A DNA stretch of 64,000 nt from Actinomycetota bacterium (GCA_020161015.1 JAIUOT010000003.1:1-64000); one strand, 5' to 3'; numbered from the stretch's first letter, positions 1 through 9,374 are shown. Numbers and translations: made by a program. Notes: generated from the sequence alone by a model not told the origin.

Positions 1-135
1 CCCACCGAAGCCATCAACGGACGCCTCGAACACCTCCGCGGCTCCGCCCTCGGCTTCCGCAACCTCACCAACTACATCGCCAGGTCGCTGCTCGAAACCG
101 GCGGATTCAGACCCCAACTACACCCTGGATTGTGA
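1..135 (+). CDS. ISL3-family transposase, C-terminal end (enters from left edge)
   Basis: The first 45 codons read in frame from base 1 to a TGA at 133-135. They contain the NGRLEHLRG and GFRNLTNYIARSLLETGG segments that I recognise as the extreme C-terminus of ISL3-family transposases. The rest of the gene lies left of the window, so whether the transposase is intact cannot be judged. The element sits directly beside the restriction-modification gene block and is consistent with a mobile region. Confidence 0.75.
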   Translation, partial: PTEAINGRLEHLRGSALGFRNLTNYIARSLLETGGFRPQLHPGL

Positions 136-141
136 AGAGCC
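121..141 (-). mobile_element. Putative terminal inverted repeat of the ISL3-type element
   Basis: Read on the minus strand this stretch begins GGCTCTTCACAATCC, the GGCTCTT-type terminus I associate with ISL3-family elements. It overlaps the transposase stop codon, as is usual for IS right ends. The matching left terminus and target duplication are outside the window, so the boundary near 141 is an inference. Confidence 0.45.
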
Positions 142-186
142 GCTTCAGCCTCAACCGGCAGAGTCAGAAGTGCTGTTCAGTTCGAT

Positions 187-963
187 CTAGTCAACAACCG
201 CCCGACGTGGCGCGCCGAGGGAGAGCACCTCACTGGCGCACCGCCGGACGAGTTCTCCCAGCTCATCGGCGGTGAGGATGTTGAGGTCGAGCGGACCAGT
301 TTGATAGGTGATCTGCTTCATCAGCGCCCTCGCGAACTCAGTTCGTGCACCGTCGTCTTTGAAGGCGATGACCTGCTCGGCGGCAGCTTGAACCAGGCGA
401 CGGTTCCTGGCTACAGCCGAACGCTCGAGGAGGGCACCGAACTCGTCTTCGCCGAGCTTCGTCTCCGCCGACTCCATCACGGGCCCCAGTGCCTGCCACC
501 GACGCCATGCCAGCTTAAGGTAGTTGCGGTCCCGGCCGGCCTGGCGCCCGATCCAGCGGTCCTTCGAAAGCTCGTGCGTGACTGGATGCGCCGGCCAGCG
601 TGCATTCACCACATCTGGGAACAGCGCGAGAGTCATGAACGACCAGACCCCGTCACTTGCCGCATCGCTCGGGCTGGGATCTACGACTGAACTCAAGGCT
701 TTGCCAAGTTCGATGCTGTGGAGATCGTTGTCGAGTTTGGAACCGGTCTGGATGCCGCTGAGGGCCTCAATAACGCCGCGCCGCCAGGACTGGAGATCGA
801 GGGGGCTGGCTGCCTCGCCGCCGGTTGAGTTGGGGACCGCGTCTGCGGGCAGGATCTGAATGAGCTCCGAGATCGACCCGTCTGCGGCGAGATGGTTCTG
901 GATCTCTTCGAGACGGATTGCAGCCTGGCCCGCCGAGAACCGAGGTATGAGCTTGTGCGTCAC
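187..963 (-). CDS. Unrecognised protein, last gene of the MORC/Z1 restriction operon
   Basis: The protein has 258 residues and starts at GTG 961-963. That start overlaps the TGA of the upstream gene in a GTGA arrangement, which is why I chose it over longer readings. No signal peptide or membrane segment is visible. The C-terminal half is helical and charged (for example RNYLKLAWRRWQALG and NILTADELGELVRRC). I do not recognise the family; a DUF6339-type protein is possible, since I recall such proteins in Z1/MORC operons, but this is weak. Its position as the distal gene of a five-gene coupled operon suggests an accessory or specificity role in the restriction system. Confidence 0.75.
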   Translation of the reverse strand: MTHKLIPRFSAGQAAIRLEEIQNHLAADGSISELIQILPADAVPNSTGGEAASPLDLQSWRRGVIEALSGIQTGSKLDNDLHSIELGKALSSVVDPSPSDAASDGVWSFMTLALFPDVVNARWPAHPVTHELSKDRWIGRQAGRDRNYLKLAWRRWQALGPVMESAETKLGEDEFGALLERSAVARNRRLVQAAAEQVIAFKDDGARTEFARALMKQITYQTGPLDLNILTADELGELVRRCASEVLSLGAPRRAVVD

Positions 964-1865
964 CGCGCATCTCCAAGGAGCAGACCGGCGGACTCGCGCA
1001 GCTTGGTGAGGACTCGGGCACGATCTGTGCGGACAGCGGCCATCGCGGCGGGCAATGCCATCTCCAGGTAGGTGGTTGTGAGAGAGCTGAGTACCGCTCC
1101 AACAGAGCCCTCCGTGTGGTTTGCTGAAAGCAACTCGCTCCAATCGTCTGCGTCGGCAGCTTGGTTGTGGTCTGCAGCCGTGACGAGAAGTTGTTCGAGA
1201 ACCGAGTGGAATAGCACAGAGCGGTGGAGACCCGGCGCCCCCGACAGCAACTGTTCCGACGCTTGGTGCTCCGTGTTGATGAAGAGCCGGACGGCTCCCA
1301 TGAACGGATCCTCCAAAGAGTCGACGTGGAACCTAAGGTGCCACGGCGCACCCTTGGGTAGCCCTGCCGGGCCGAACGCGAAGGCCTCCGTCGGAAAGCC
1401 TGCAGCGTCTCCTTCGAGGATGAACCGATGGCTCTGCGTCGAGGCGAAAACTCGGCTTCCCCGCCGGTAGGGCGCCATGCTGGGTCTTGGTTCGAGTTCT
1501 CGATCGAGGACGAGACCATAGGAGATCTCGATCTGGTCGGCAACCGTGTGTGGTCCGATTACCAATTGCAGTGCCGCCTCGTGATCGGCCGCCTGGACTA
1601 CCGGCAACGCCACGGTCTCCCGGAATCCTGTCGATGCGCAATCAACCTGCATGGTGGCGCTGATTCCGCTGAGATCATCGAGTGCGGTCGAGCGAAGGAG
1701 CTCTGTTGCGTCCACCTGGACCCCGCCGACGACTGTGGAAGTCGTCAGGTAATCCCAGGTGGGTGCAGGTTTGCCTGATTCGATGAGTGCGTCGCCGACA
1801 CGGAGACGAGGAGGGGTGAACTTCACTGAGTAGTCCGAGGCGGTTCGGAAGGGCATCGCGCGCAT
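960..1865 (-). CDS. Unrecognised protein in the MORC/Z1 restriction operon
   Basis: A 301-residue soluble protein rich in short beta-type segments (for example YSVKFTPPRLRVGDALIES) with no motif I can assign. The ATG at 1863-1865 overlaps the TGA of the ATPase gene by one base (TGATG) and follows an in-frame GTG, so either codon could start it. It is translationally coupled on both sides, so it is almost certainly a functional part of the operon. It could be a substrate-recognition or structural subunit; nothing in the sequence settles this. Confidence 0.75.
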   Translation of the reverse strand: MRAMPFRTASDYSVKFTPPRLRVGDALIESGKPAPTWDYLTTSTVVGGVQVDATELLRSTALDDLSGISATMQVDCASTGFRETVALPVVQAADHEAALQLVIGPHTVADQIEISYGLVLDRELEPRPSMAPYRRGSRVFASTQSHRFILEGDAAGFPTEAFAFGPAGLPKGAPWHLRFHVDSLEDPFMGAVRLFINTEHQASEQLLSGAPGLHRSVLFHSVLEQLLVTAADHNQAADADDWSELLSANHTEGSVGAVLSSLTTTYLEMALPAAMAAVRTDRARVLTKLRESAGLLLGDAR

Positions 1866-3688
1866 CACGGTTGGCCCACTGTAAAGCGAAACTCGATCGC
1901 GAGACCAACGGGGTAGCTGATATCCGCAGAGATGCTCTCGCCAGGTGCGACCATCGCTTCACGAGCTCGTAGTGCCGATCCGTCCTTGCGGATCCAGCTC
2001 TCGAGCATGACTTGGCCCTCGGAGGCCATGACGCCACCATCAACCGCAACCGACAGCGCCGAAGGCGTCACTGGTACGGCGACATTCGTACCGCTGACCT
2101 GCAATGTCACACGTGTCGTCTGCCGGCCGTCTTCCAGGTCGGTCTCAGAAAGCTCAAGTGGTTGGACTGCAATGATCTCGACCTTTGGCCGCACGGCGCC
2201 GCTGCCGCCTCCGCCAGTCGATGCGCGGCGAGTTGTCGCGCTTGAGCCTGGCGCCGCGCCGACCAGTCCGGCAAGGGCCACCGATACCTTCCCTGTTGAG
2301 CTTGCACCCGTCGCGGCGTCGGTCTCGAGGGGGAGTGGGTTGCGGAACGACTCTCCCTCCTCCTTCGAGCCCCTCAGCGCTGCGTTCACGAGTCGTCGTT
2401 CGTTGAAGTCCTCAAGCGAGCGCGGGTTCCACTGATCGTGCGCCGGGGGCTCACTACTCGCGAACACTGGGTCCAGATCAAGGCACGGCTTAAACACACC
2501 GATCCAGCGGGTCAGCCCGTCGGCTGTGGGCACTGGCGTGTCGGATCGTAGGACCAGCTCGGTTCGGCTGCGCATGTAGACAATCGCATCCTGATCCAGC
2601 GCGTCGTCCGTTGGGTCGGGTAGGAATTTCGACAGCGCCAAGTGCCCGACGACGCGCTTGGGTCTGCCGCACCTAATCTCCTTGACCTGAACGAGCGGAT
2701 CCTCGGTTTGATGGCCGTCCTGGGCAAGTCGTAACGCTGCCAAGCACCGGGTGGCAGCCGCCAGGGAGGGCGATGTCCTTCGGTCCCCCAGTTGAACAAC
2801 GTCGCCGTCGCGGAGGAGCCTGATGTTCATCTGACGTGCGGGATCCTGCTCCGTTGAGAACTTGGGCCAGAGGTTTCGATTGATCGCTTTCGCCCAGTTC
2901 TCGACGAGCTCATCAGGGTCTTCGTGGCCCTTCGGCTGAAGGATGAGGATCGAAGTGCCCGTCTCGTCACTTTCGAAGTGTCGCTCGAAGATAGCCTCCC
3001 CAAGTGTCCGCGCGTCCTCTGCAATCGCGGGTTCGACTCGGAACGCCGCCTGAGCGTCAGGGTCAGATGAAGAAGTGCCCCACCACTGGCGACCCGTGTA
3101 CCGTTGCGTTCCCAGAGTGAATCGTGAGCCCATCGCCGAGGCGATCAGGCGTTCATCGATTGATCCATCGGATCGTCGAGAGCGCGACCATATGACGATC
3201 GTTGAGCACTCACTAGCGAGGTATGCAGCGGTCTTCCCGAAGCCATAGGTTCCACCTCCGTACCCATCCTCGGGTGGAGCCCCAATGGTGAGAACGAAGT
3301 CGGAATAATCGGCTGGTTCACCCGGCGGGGGATCGATATCGTTCCGTGTTGGGCCGCCGAGGCCCTTTGTCCCTCGGTCCAACACCTCGACCGCACATAG
3401 CCCTTGGCTCTGGAGCACTCTCGACAGGCCAAGGTTGGGGGATGACCCTTTGCCGAAGACGTTCCACGCAAGGACATCTCGAACTGCCGGGTTGATCGTC
3501 CTGAGCCTCATCTCAAACTGAGGCACCGTCCCAGCAATTCGCGCATCCCAGCTGTTCTGGGCCATCTCCCGGACAAGCAGGCTGGCAGGGTCAACCTCGG
3601 GGTTTCCGAGCATCTTCTTGGCGCCGGCGCCGTCAGTGTCACCCGCGCCGAAAGGCTTTGGGAACCACTCGAGATCGGGGTAACCCAT
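1865..3688 (-). CDS. GHKL-type ATPase (MORC/MutL-like) of a restriction system
   Basis: The 607-residue protein opens with a GHKL ATPase domain. The N-box is at residues 39-50 (REMAQNSWDAR, with Glu41, Asn45 and Asp48 in the expected places), followed by a G1 box DRGTKGLGG and a G2 box GTYGFGKTAAY. These bind Mg-ATP in MutL, Hsp90, gyrase and MORC proteins. The YGFGK box is typical of the MORC-like branch that Iyer, Abhiman and Aravind described in prokaryotic restriction-modification systems. The region after residue ~330 is unassigned. It lies between the DUF4420 nuclease gene and an unknown, with one-base TGATG overlaps. The likely role is an ATP-driven clamp or switch controlling the nuclease and helicase. 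Confidence 0.85.
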   Translation of the reverse strand: MGYPDLEWFPKPFGAGDTDGAGAKKMLGNPEVDPASLLVREMAQNSWDARIAGTVPQFEMRLRTINPAVRDVLAWNVFGKGSSPNLGLSRVLQSQGLCAVEVLDRGTKGLGGPTRNDIDPPPGEPADYSDFVLTIGAPPEDGYGGGTYGFGKTAAYLASECSTIVIWSRSRRSDGSIDERLIASAMGSRFTLGTQRYTGRQWWGTSSSDPDAQAAFRVEPAIAEDARTLGEAIFERHFESDETGTSILILQPKGHEDPDELVENWAKAINRNLWPKFSTEQDPARQMNIRLLRDGDVVQLGDRRTSPSLAAATRCLAALRLAQDGHQTEDPLVQVKEIRCGRPKRVVGHLALSKFLPDPTDDALDQDAIVYMRSRTELVLRSDTPVPTADGLTRWIGVFKPCLDLDPVFASSEPPAHDQWNPRSLEDFNERRLVNAALRGSKEEGESFRNPLPLETDAATGASSTGKVSVALAGLVGAAPGSSATTRRASTGGGGSGAVRPKVEIIAVQPLELSETDLEDGRQTTRVTLQVSGTNVAVPVTPSALSVAVDGGVMASEGQVMLESWIRKDGSALRAREAMVAPGESISADISYPVGLAIEFRFTVGQP

Positions 3689-4665
3689 CACAGGGTCATC
3701 ACACTTTCGAGCAGCTCCTCCAGTTGCACGTTGTCCATCCGCCCCGGCGCTTCGGAGAGCGTGAGATTGTAGCTGATCCGCGTGATGGCTCCGCGTCGAT
3801 CCTCTGGAATGTCCGACTGTCGGAGCCCCGGGAAATCACGGCCTACATCCCACGCCAAGGGTGATTGTTCAATGGCAAATCGGTGTTCATCGCTGTCGGC
3901 GCCGAGAATGAAGTCCGCGGCGGCCAACCGATGGACGATCTCTGACCGAAGACATCCCATGGCCTCTAGTTCATCCACGGCATCTTCGATGTTCTTTCCC
4001 GCGGGCGTGCTAACGACCTGGAGTCGAACCAGCGCAACGGGGACGTCGTTGATCCGATCAAGCTGGCCGAGACTTGAGATTGTGACCTCGATAGCCTCCT
4101 TTGCTGAGGATTTCACCTCGAGGTCGCCCCTCGGCGTGGAGAAGTCGTGCCTGGCCTTGTCTGGGCCTGTCCAGCATTCGACCGCGTACACAGGATTGTG
4201 CGCGGCGAGCAGCTTCAGAACGGACAGCTCCCCGAAGATCCCCCTAGCGGCATCCTCGGTGAGGGCTCTAGCCGGCCGCAGCAACTCTCTCCAATCGCTG
4301 AGCGCGCCCAGCAGCGCCGCGTGGCCAAGCTCGCCACGCTCCTCAACGCGCTCCACCACGCTGTCTGCGAGCAGGCTGAAGACCTGTGACAGCGCGCCTG
4401 ATCGGCATATGAGATCCAGATACCGCTGACCCGTCGACGGATGGATCCATTCGGTGAGCTCGATACGCTCGCCCTTCTGTGGGCTGAAGACGTAGCCGGG
4501 CGTGATCGGGGCGAGCACATGCAGCTGGGAGAGCGGATCGGCGCCATAAAGCAGACGCTGTCCCGTGCTGTCGACCGCGGCATTGGCAACGAACACCAGT
4601 GTTTCGTCGGGTGTGGCGTAGATGTCCGCAAGGAGCAGCGCGAATCGTTCACTCGACTGTCCCAT
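3688..4665 (-). CDS. PD-(D/E)XK motif protein, DUF4420 type
   Basis: A 325-residue protein of the DUF4420/PF14390 type, a predicted PD-(D/E)XK endonuclease. The segment RHDFSTPRGDLEVKSS supplies the Asp...Glu-x-Lys core (DLEVKS) expected to bind metal and cut DNA. I chose ATG 4663-4665 because it has a good AGGAGG ribosome site; an in-frame ATG at 4695 would add 10 residues and lengthen the overlap with the helicase gene. The family is repeatedly found beside Z1-helicase and MORC-like ATPase genes. It is probably the cutting subunit, although the Vsr-like protein is a second candidate. Confidence 0.82.
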   Translation of the reverse strand: MGQSSERFALLLADIYATPDETLVFVANAAVDSTGQRLLYGADPLSQLHVLAPITPGYVFSPQKGERIELTEWIHPSTGQRYLDLICRSGALSQVFSLLADSVVERVEERGELGHAALLGALSDWRELLRPARALTEDAARGIFGELSVLKLLAAHNPVYAVECWTGPDKARHDFSTPRGDLEVKSSAKEAIEVTISSLGQLDRINDVPVALVRLQVVSTPAGKNIEDAVDELEAMGCLRSEIVHRLAAADFILGADSDEHRFAIEQSPLAWDVGRDFPGLRQSDIPEDRRGAITRISYNLTLSEAPGRMDNVQLEELLESVMTL

Positions 4666-7273
4666 CCTGGGCCACCTCCTCGTCGATGCCGACATCGTCT
4701 CCCTCGACGGTATCGGGAACCTCCCACATCGGCTTCACCGAGACAAATGCGCCTGCCTTGCCATCCGTATCGTTCACATGCGGGAAGAAGATGGCGAAGC
4801 CCAGCACATTGTGCTTGATCGGAAGATCGATGCGGGTGTGGCTCCCCGGTTCGGCCGTCGAGTTGCCACTTATCGGATAGACCACGACAAGCCCCTTGGC
4901 GCCGCCGTGAAGCCTGCGTACGCGGCGTCGTTGGCCGTTGGTCGCGAGCTGCTCGCCTGCGTACAAGGCCGGATCGATGTCTCGCAGTCGATCGTTTTGG
5001 GACATTATGGCCTTGAAGTCCAGCTTGCCAGCTGTGCTGCCTCGCAGAACCGAACGGTTGGCGCAGTGGAGTTCGATCCCTCCGAGCTCCATGGTGCCCA
5101 GTTCGGCGGGGTCCCCCTTCACTGATGCGGTGTCGACCAGCACAACGTTCCAGGTCGGGCCGCTGGCCCAGTTGGTGATCCACTCCGTCAGGCGCTCCCG
5201 GTTGTCTGTGAGCCACTTCTGGTCGCCGTGCGCCTCGAATCCGTCCAGGAACTCAACCACCCGCAGCCCTGGGACATCGCGGAACATGGGAACCCGGGGT
5301 GTTCCAGGCGTGTGCTCTGCCGCGATTCCCGCGATCATCGCGTTGACCCTTGCTGCGTTGCGATCGGCGATCGCAGGATCACTGCCGTCAAGCAGGAAGG
5401 TCTGGTTGAAGGTCCCACTCAGCCCGAGCTGTACTACATCGGCATGGAACATCTTGTTGGCGGCGGTTACCTGGAGCCGGCCGGGATGGGCCCGCACCCT
5501 CACCCCGACGTCCTTCGGTATGAACTCGCTGCCTTCTACTGAGCTGATCTCCTCCCGCAGGTCCTTTTCGACACGAGCGAGGAACGCGTAGTCGGTGTCT
5601 AGACCGTCAGAGACCCAGACGCGCGGAAGATCCTCATAGCCAGGTCGATAGCCGAACCAGCGCCCCATCTGCATCAGGGTGTCGTAGGCATTCGACGTTC
5701 GCGTGAAGTATGAGACGGACAGGCCCTCCAGGGTTAGCCCGCGAGACAACGTGCCGCCGCCGATTGCTACCACCGTGCGTAGTCTGCCGTCGTCGTAGTT
5801 GAGGCGGTCATTGGATGCCCCGTTGTCAACGATTGTCTCCAGGTCGCTGAGGACCTCGGGGAGATATGGGACCACCTGATCCCAAGCAAGCAGAGGGAGC
5901 GTGGCCTCAGTAGCCACCTTCCGTGACTCGTCTGACCACGAAGCTCGAAGCGACTCTAGATTCCCATCTGCAACATCGGCGCGTGCCTCATCAATGAGCT
6001 GCTTGAACCGCTCCTGCATCGTGAAGTGTGGCAGGGTGTAGTGGGTTGTATGAACCAGCATCGACGAGTGGTCGACGTCCCCACGCGCCCTCCGAATGGC
6101 GGTCGCCACCACGAACCAATTGAATGCCGCGTGAAGCGAATCGGGCAGGTCCGGGTCAAAGCTTTCCTGCTCGATCTTATCGCTTGGTGGACGGAGTATT
6201 GCCGCCTCATCCTTGGGAATGGTGCGTACCATATCCAACCCATCAGATGTCGTGACGCCATCCTCGTCGACCGTTTCTGCGATGCCGAAGACACGTTCGG
6301 ACCCGAAGTATCCGGCGCCGGGCTGGATTGTGGTGATGAAGTCCGAGGGAAACAGTTCCTCATCATCATCCGGATCCATGAGTACGTTGGCGAACGGTGT
6401 TGCCGTGTATGCGACATACGTTCCCGACTCCACGCTCGCCCACAAGTTCCTGAGGTGCTGATTGATGGCCGAGATCTTGTCGCGTTCCGCCAAGGAGTTC
6501 GGGGTGGCCTGGTCTGCCTCGTCATCAATGATCAACACAGGACGCTGCCGTCTAATTTCGAGCGGTATGGACCTCATCATTTCCACTAGGTGGTCGAGGC
6601 GAGTAGTGTTCTTCTTGACGACCGCGCAGAGGGCGGGTTGGTTGACCAGCAATTCTTCTGGCTTCGCAACTGGCGAGAAGTCTTTGTCCTTCTGCGTGAG
6701 AGGGTACCAACCCTCTGCGTAGAATAGGTCCTTGGTGAGTCTGGCCTGAGTTTGCTCCCGGAGGTTGTTGTTTATGCCTGAGAGCACGATCACGTATCGG
6801 TAACCGACGTCGACTGCCTTCGCGATGACGCCCGCGAAGTTGCGGGTCTTGCCAGACTGCACGTTGCCCATGACCAAGCCTTTGCGCTTCTTGCCCGGAT
6901 CGCTGGGATCAGCGAGGAGGCTTGTGATTCTCTCCGTCTCCAGATGGAGCTGCTCCAGCCCAGATTCCTTTCTCGCTGTGAGCAGCCCGAGGTATCGGGC
7001 CCAGTGTCCGTTCTCGACCGACCCCAAGTACCACGCGGAACCGTAGGATGAGGCATCAACAATCGCCCCGCTATTCGGGCCGACGGGATTGTTCTCCTGC
7101 TGCTGCTTCCTCAACGCTCGGTAGGCCTGATCCACGAGATCCCGATTGCCCATGATGGCCTTCACGAAGGTGGCGGCCTCGTCGAGTGGCATCCTGTGGC
7201 CGATTACAGCTTTGAGGATCGCCTCTCTGTAGACGCCGATGGCGAAGTCCGCTGGTGTTTGGGGGCTGGTCAT
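4649..7273 (-). CDS. Z1 domain-containing SF2 helicase-like protein
   Basis: An 874-residue ATP-dependent DNA translocase candidate. Walker A is GNVQSGKT at residues 136-143, Walker B/motif II is LIIDDEADQ, motif III is AYTATPFANVL, and the Z1 segment carries GGGTLSRGLTLEGL followed by QMGRWFGYRPGYEDLPRVW, which plays the motif V/VI role. This is the PF10593 architecture. It is the first gene of the leftward operon, and the DUF4420 gene overlaps its end. The 215-bp gap to the divergent methyltransferase holds the operon promoter. In this context it is the likely motor of a multi-subunit restriction complex. Confidence 0.9.
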   Translation of the reverse strand: MTSPQTPADFAIGVYREAILKAVIGHRMPLDEAATFVKAIMGNRDLVDQAYRALRKQQQENNPVGPNSGAIVDASSYGSAWYLGSVENGHWARYLGLLTARKESGLEQLHLETERITSLLADPSDPGKKRKGLVMGNVQSGKTRNFAGVIAKAVDVGYRYVIVLSGINNNLREQTQARLTKDLFYAEGWYPLTQKDKDFSPVAKPEELLVNQPALCAVVKKNTTRLDHLVEMMRSIPLEIRRQRPVLIIDDEADQATPNSLAERDKISAINQHLRNLWASVESGTYVAYTATPFANVLMDPDDDEELFPSDFITTIQPGAGYFGSERVFGIAETVDEDGVTTSDGLDMVRTIPKDEAAILRPPSDKIEQESFDPDLPDSLHAAFNWFVVATAIRRARGDVDHSSMLVHTTHYTLPHFTMQERFKQLIDEARADVADGNLESLRASWSDESRKVATEATLPLLAWDQVVPYLPEVLSDLETIVDNGASNDRLNYDDGRLRTVVAIGGGTLSRGLTLEGLSVSYFTRTSNAYDTLMQMGRWFGYRPGYEDLPRVWVSDGLDTDYAFLARVEKDLREEISSVEGSEFIPKDVGVRVRAHPGRLQVTAANKMFHADVVQLGLSGTFNQTFLLDGSDPAIADRNAARVNAMIAGIAAEHTPGTPRVPMFRDVPGLRVVEFLDGFEAHGDQKWLTDNRERLTEWITNWASGPTWNVVLVDTASVKGDPAELGTMELGGIELHCANRSVLRGSTAGKLDFKAIMSQNDRLRDIDPALYAGEQLATNGQRRRVRRLHGGAKGLVVVYPISGNSTAEPGSHTRIDLPIKHNVLGFAIFFPHVNDTDGKAGAFVSVKPMWEVPDTVEGDDVGIDEEVAQDGTVE

Positions 7274-7488
7274 GAGAGAAAGACTAGAGCCTCTCCGCTG
7301 TCGTAGATCGCTATTCCAGACACTCTGAATGGGGTCCCCTGGCCGGCGTCGGTTCGTTCCAGACCCGCGGGTGCTCCGACGGCCTGTTGGGCGACAAGTG
7401 GATCCGGCGCCCGCGAGGGAGCGCGGCGAGCGAGACGCGTCAGATCCCGCTGATAGCCTGGGGCCGCAGACTTTCGTGGGGAGCAGAC

Positions 7489-8895
7489 TTGATTCCGGTG
7501 GTGGATGTGTTCGCGGGGCCTGGCGGCCTGAACGAGGGATTCAGCCGCGTGCGCAACGGCGCGGGAGAGCCCGTGTTCCAGGTCGCCGCGTCCTTCGAGA
7601 AGGACTCCACTGCCGTGGAGACCCTCAGACTGCGTGCGGCCGTCCGTCTGGTCGGAACCGATCATCCCGCCTATCGGCGGTTCCTCGAGGTTGGTGACGT
7701 CGCCGATTTGCAGACAGATCGGAGGATGGCCGCGGCGCTCACCGAGGCCGACCAGCACGTCCACCACCTCGAACTGGGGGAGTCGAACAGGGCGGAGGTC
7801 CGGAGCCGGATCGAGAACGGCTTGAGAGGCGATCGCGACTGGGTTCTCATCGGTGGGCCCCCTTGTCAGGCGTACTCGCTGGTGGGGCGTTCTCGCCGCG
7901 CGCACGACGAGTCGTTCGCGGCCGACGAAAAGCACTTTCTCTACCGCGAGTACCTCGACATCATCGAGTACCACAGGCCTGCCGTGTTCGTCATGGAGAA
8001 CGTCAAAGGACTGCTCTCTGCGAGTCACGGCGGCGTCCGCATGTTCGACTTGATCCGGAGTGACCTCGAGGTTGGGGGGTCGTACAGAATCCGGAGCCTG
8101 GTCGTCGAATCCGATGATCCCCGACCGAGCGACTTCGTCATCAGGGCTGAGGAGTTCGGCGTTCCTCAACGTCGGCATCGCGTCATCCTGCTCGGGATTC
8201 GTGACGATGTCTCGCAGCGCGTTGACACCCGACTTGCGCGAAGTGGACCAGTGACCCTCCGCGCTGCGATTGGGGGGATGCCGGCGGTCGAGGCGAGGAT
8301 GTCGCGTGCGAGTCTGGACCTTCGAAGCCCGGCTGACGCGGGGCTCGCCGGCAGGGAGTTGGCACTCGGCTGGATGTCGGGTCGTGGGAGGCCAGTGGTC
8401 TCACGAGTCATTCCGGACGACGTTGCGGTCGATCGCTTCCGACGGTGGGTGCGATCGTCGGAAGTGCCGCTCACGCTCCATGAGGCTCGGCGGCACATGG
8501 CCATGGATCTAGCCCGCTATGCCTTTCTGGCGGAGGTCGCGCAACGCGGCTATACGCCCCGCGTGGATGAGTTGCCGCTGGGGCTGGTGCCCGACCACAG
8601 GAACGTCCGCGGCGACAAAACGCCCTTCCGTGATCGGTTCAAGGTGCAGGCGTGGGATAGGCCGAGCAGCACAGTTGCATCGCACATCAGCAAGGACGGT
8701 CACTACTACATTCACCCGGATCCGGCCCAGGTGCGTAGCCTTACTGTGAGGGAGGCGGCACGGTTGCAGACCTTTCCGGATGACTACTTCTTCTGGGGAA
8801 ACAGGACGATGCAGTACCACCAGGTGGGAAATGCGGTGCCGCCCCTGCTTGCCTATGAGATCGGGAAGAAGGTCGCAGAGATCCTCAATGCCTAG
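7489..8895 (+). CDS. DNA (cytosine-5-)-methyltransferase
   Basis: All diagnostic C5-methyltransferase motifs are present in order: motif I DVFAGPGGLNEGF (SAM binding), motif IV GGPPCQAYS with the catalytic Cys, motif VI VMENVKGLL, motif VIII VPQRRHRVILLG, motif IX RLQTFPDDY, and motif X QVGNAVPPLLAYEIG. The reading frame is open from a TTG at 7387. The protein begins naturally at a TTG at 7489 with GGGGAG just upstream, giving 468 residues (IPVVDVFAGPGG after the start). The target sequence cannot be read from the protein. It is divergent from the helicase/nuclease operon and translationally coupled to the Vsr gene, so it is the modification half of the system. Confidence 0.95.
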   Translation: MIPVVDVFAGPGGLNEGFSRVRNGAGEPVFQVAASFEKDSTAVETLRLRAAVRLVGTDHPAYRRFLEVGDVADLQTDRRMAAALTEADQHVHHLELGESNRAEVRSRIENGLRGDRDWVLIGGPPCQAYSLVGRSRRAHDESFAADEKHFLYREYLDIIEYHRPAVFVMENVKGLLSASHGGVRMFDLIRSDLEVGGSYRIRSLVVESDDPRPSDFVIRAEEFGVPQRRHRVILLGIRDDVSQRVDTRLARSGPVTLRAAIGGMPAVEARMSRASLDLRSPADAGLAGRELALGWMSGRGRPVVSRVIPDDVAVDRFRRWVRSSEVPLTLHEARRHMAMDLARYAFLAEVAQRGYTPRVDELPLGLVPDHRNVRGDKTPFRDRFKVQAWDRPSSTVASHISKDGHYYIHPDPAQVRSLTVREAARLQTFPDDYFFWGNRTMQYHQVGNAVPPLLAYEIGKKVAEILNA

Positions 8896-9337
8896 TGGCC
8901 AGCGTCCGAAGCCGCTCGATGATGTGGTTCGGCGTCACATGGAGAACCAGCCGCGAAGCGATACCAAGCCGGAGGTTGACCTTCGCCGGGCGTTGCATGG
9001 TCGCGGTTTGAGGTATCGAGTAGGTGTTCCGGTCCCGGGCGCTCCGCGTCGGACGATCGACATAGCCTTCACCAGGTTGCGTGTGGCGGTGTTCGTGGAC
9101 GGTTGTTTTTGGCACGGCTGCCCTCAGCACGGTGTAGCGCCCAAGAACAACTCGGAGTGGTGGGAGCTGAAGCTGGCGGGGAACAGGGAGCGCGACGAGA
9201 ACACCAACGCCCTGCTCTCGGCCGGCGGCTGGAGGGTCGTTCGAGTCTGGGAGCATCAGCCGCTCGACGAGCAGGTTAGTGCGGTACTCGACGCACTCGG
9301 CGGGGCAGTGCAGAGTGGTCCGACCAGCGGACTTTAA
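8888..9337 (+). CDS. vsr: Very short patch repair (Vsr) endonuclease
   Basis: A 149-residue protein matching the Vsr family. It has an N-terminal MENQPRSDTKPEVDLRRALH segment (in Vsr these residues contact DNA and metal), the IDIAFTRLRVAVFVDGCFWH core with the metal-binding Asp, and a downstream HGCPQH. Vsr nicks beside T:G mismatches created by deamination of 5-methylcytosine. The ATG at 8888 overlaps the methyltransferase stop by eight bases, so the two are co-translated. It may only repair methylation damage, or it may serve as an extra nuclease of the restriction system. Confidence 0.92.
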   Translation: MPSGQRPKPLDDVVRRHMENQPRSDTKPEVDLRRALHGRGLRYRVGVPVPGAPRRTIDIAFTRLRVAVFVDGCFWHGCPQHGVAPKNNSEWWELKLAGNRERDENTNALLSAGGWRVVRVWEHQPLDEQVSAVLDALGGAVQSGPTSGL

Positions 9338-9374
9338 AAGTTGAATCTTGAACATTTGGCGTGCACGAAATTGG

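Noticed and set aside
7270..8178. 302-codon minus-strand frame opposite the methyltransferase
   Set aside because: It is antisense to motifs I-VIII of the methyltransferase and has no recognisable domain.
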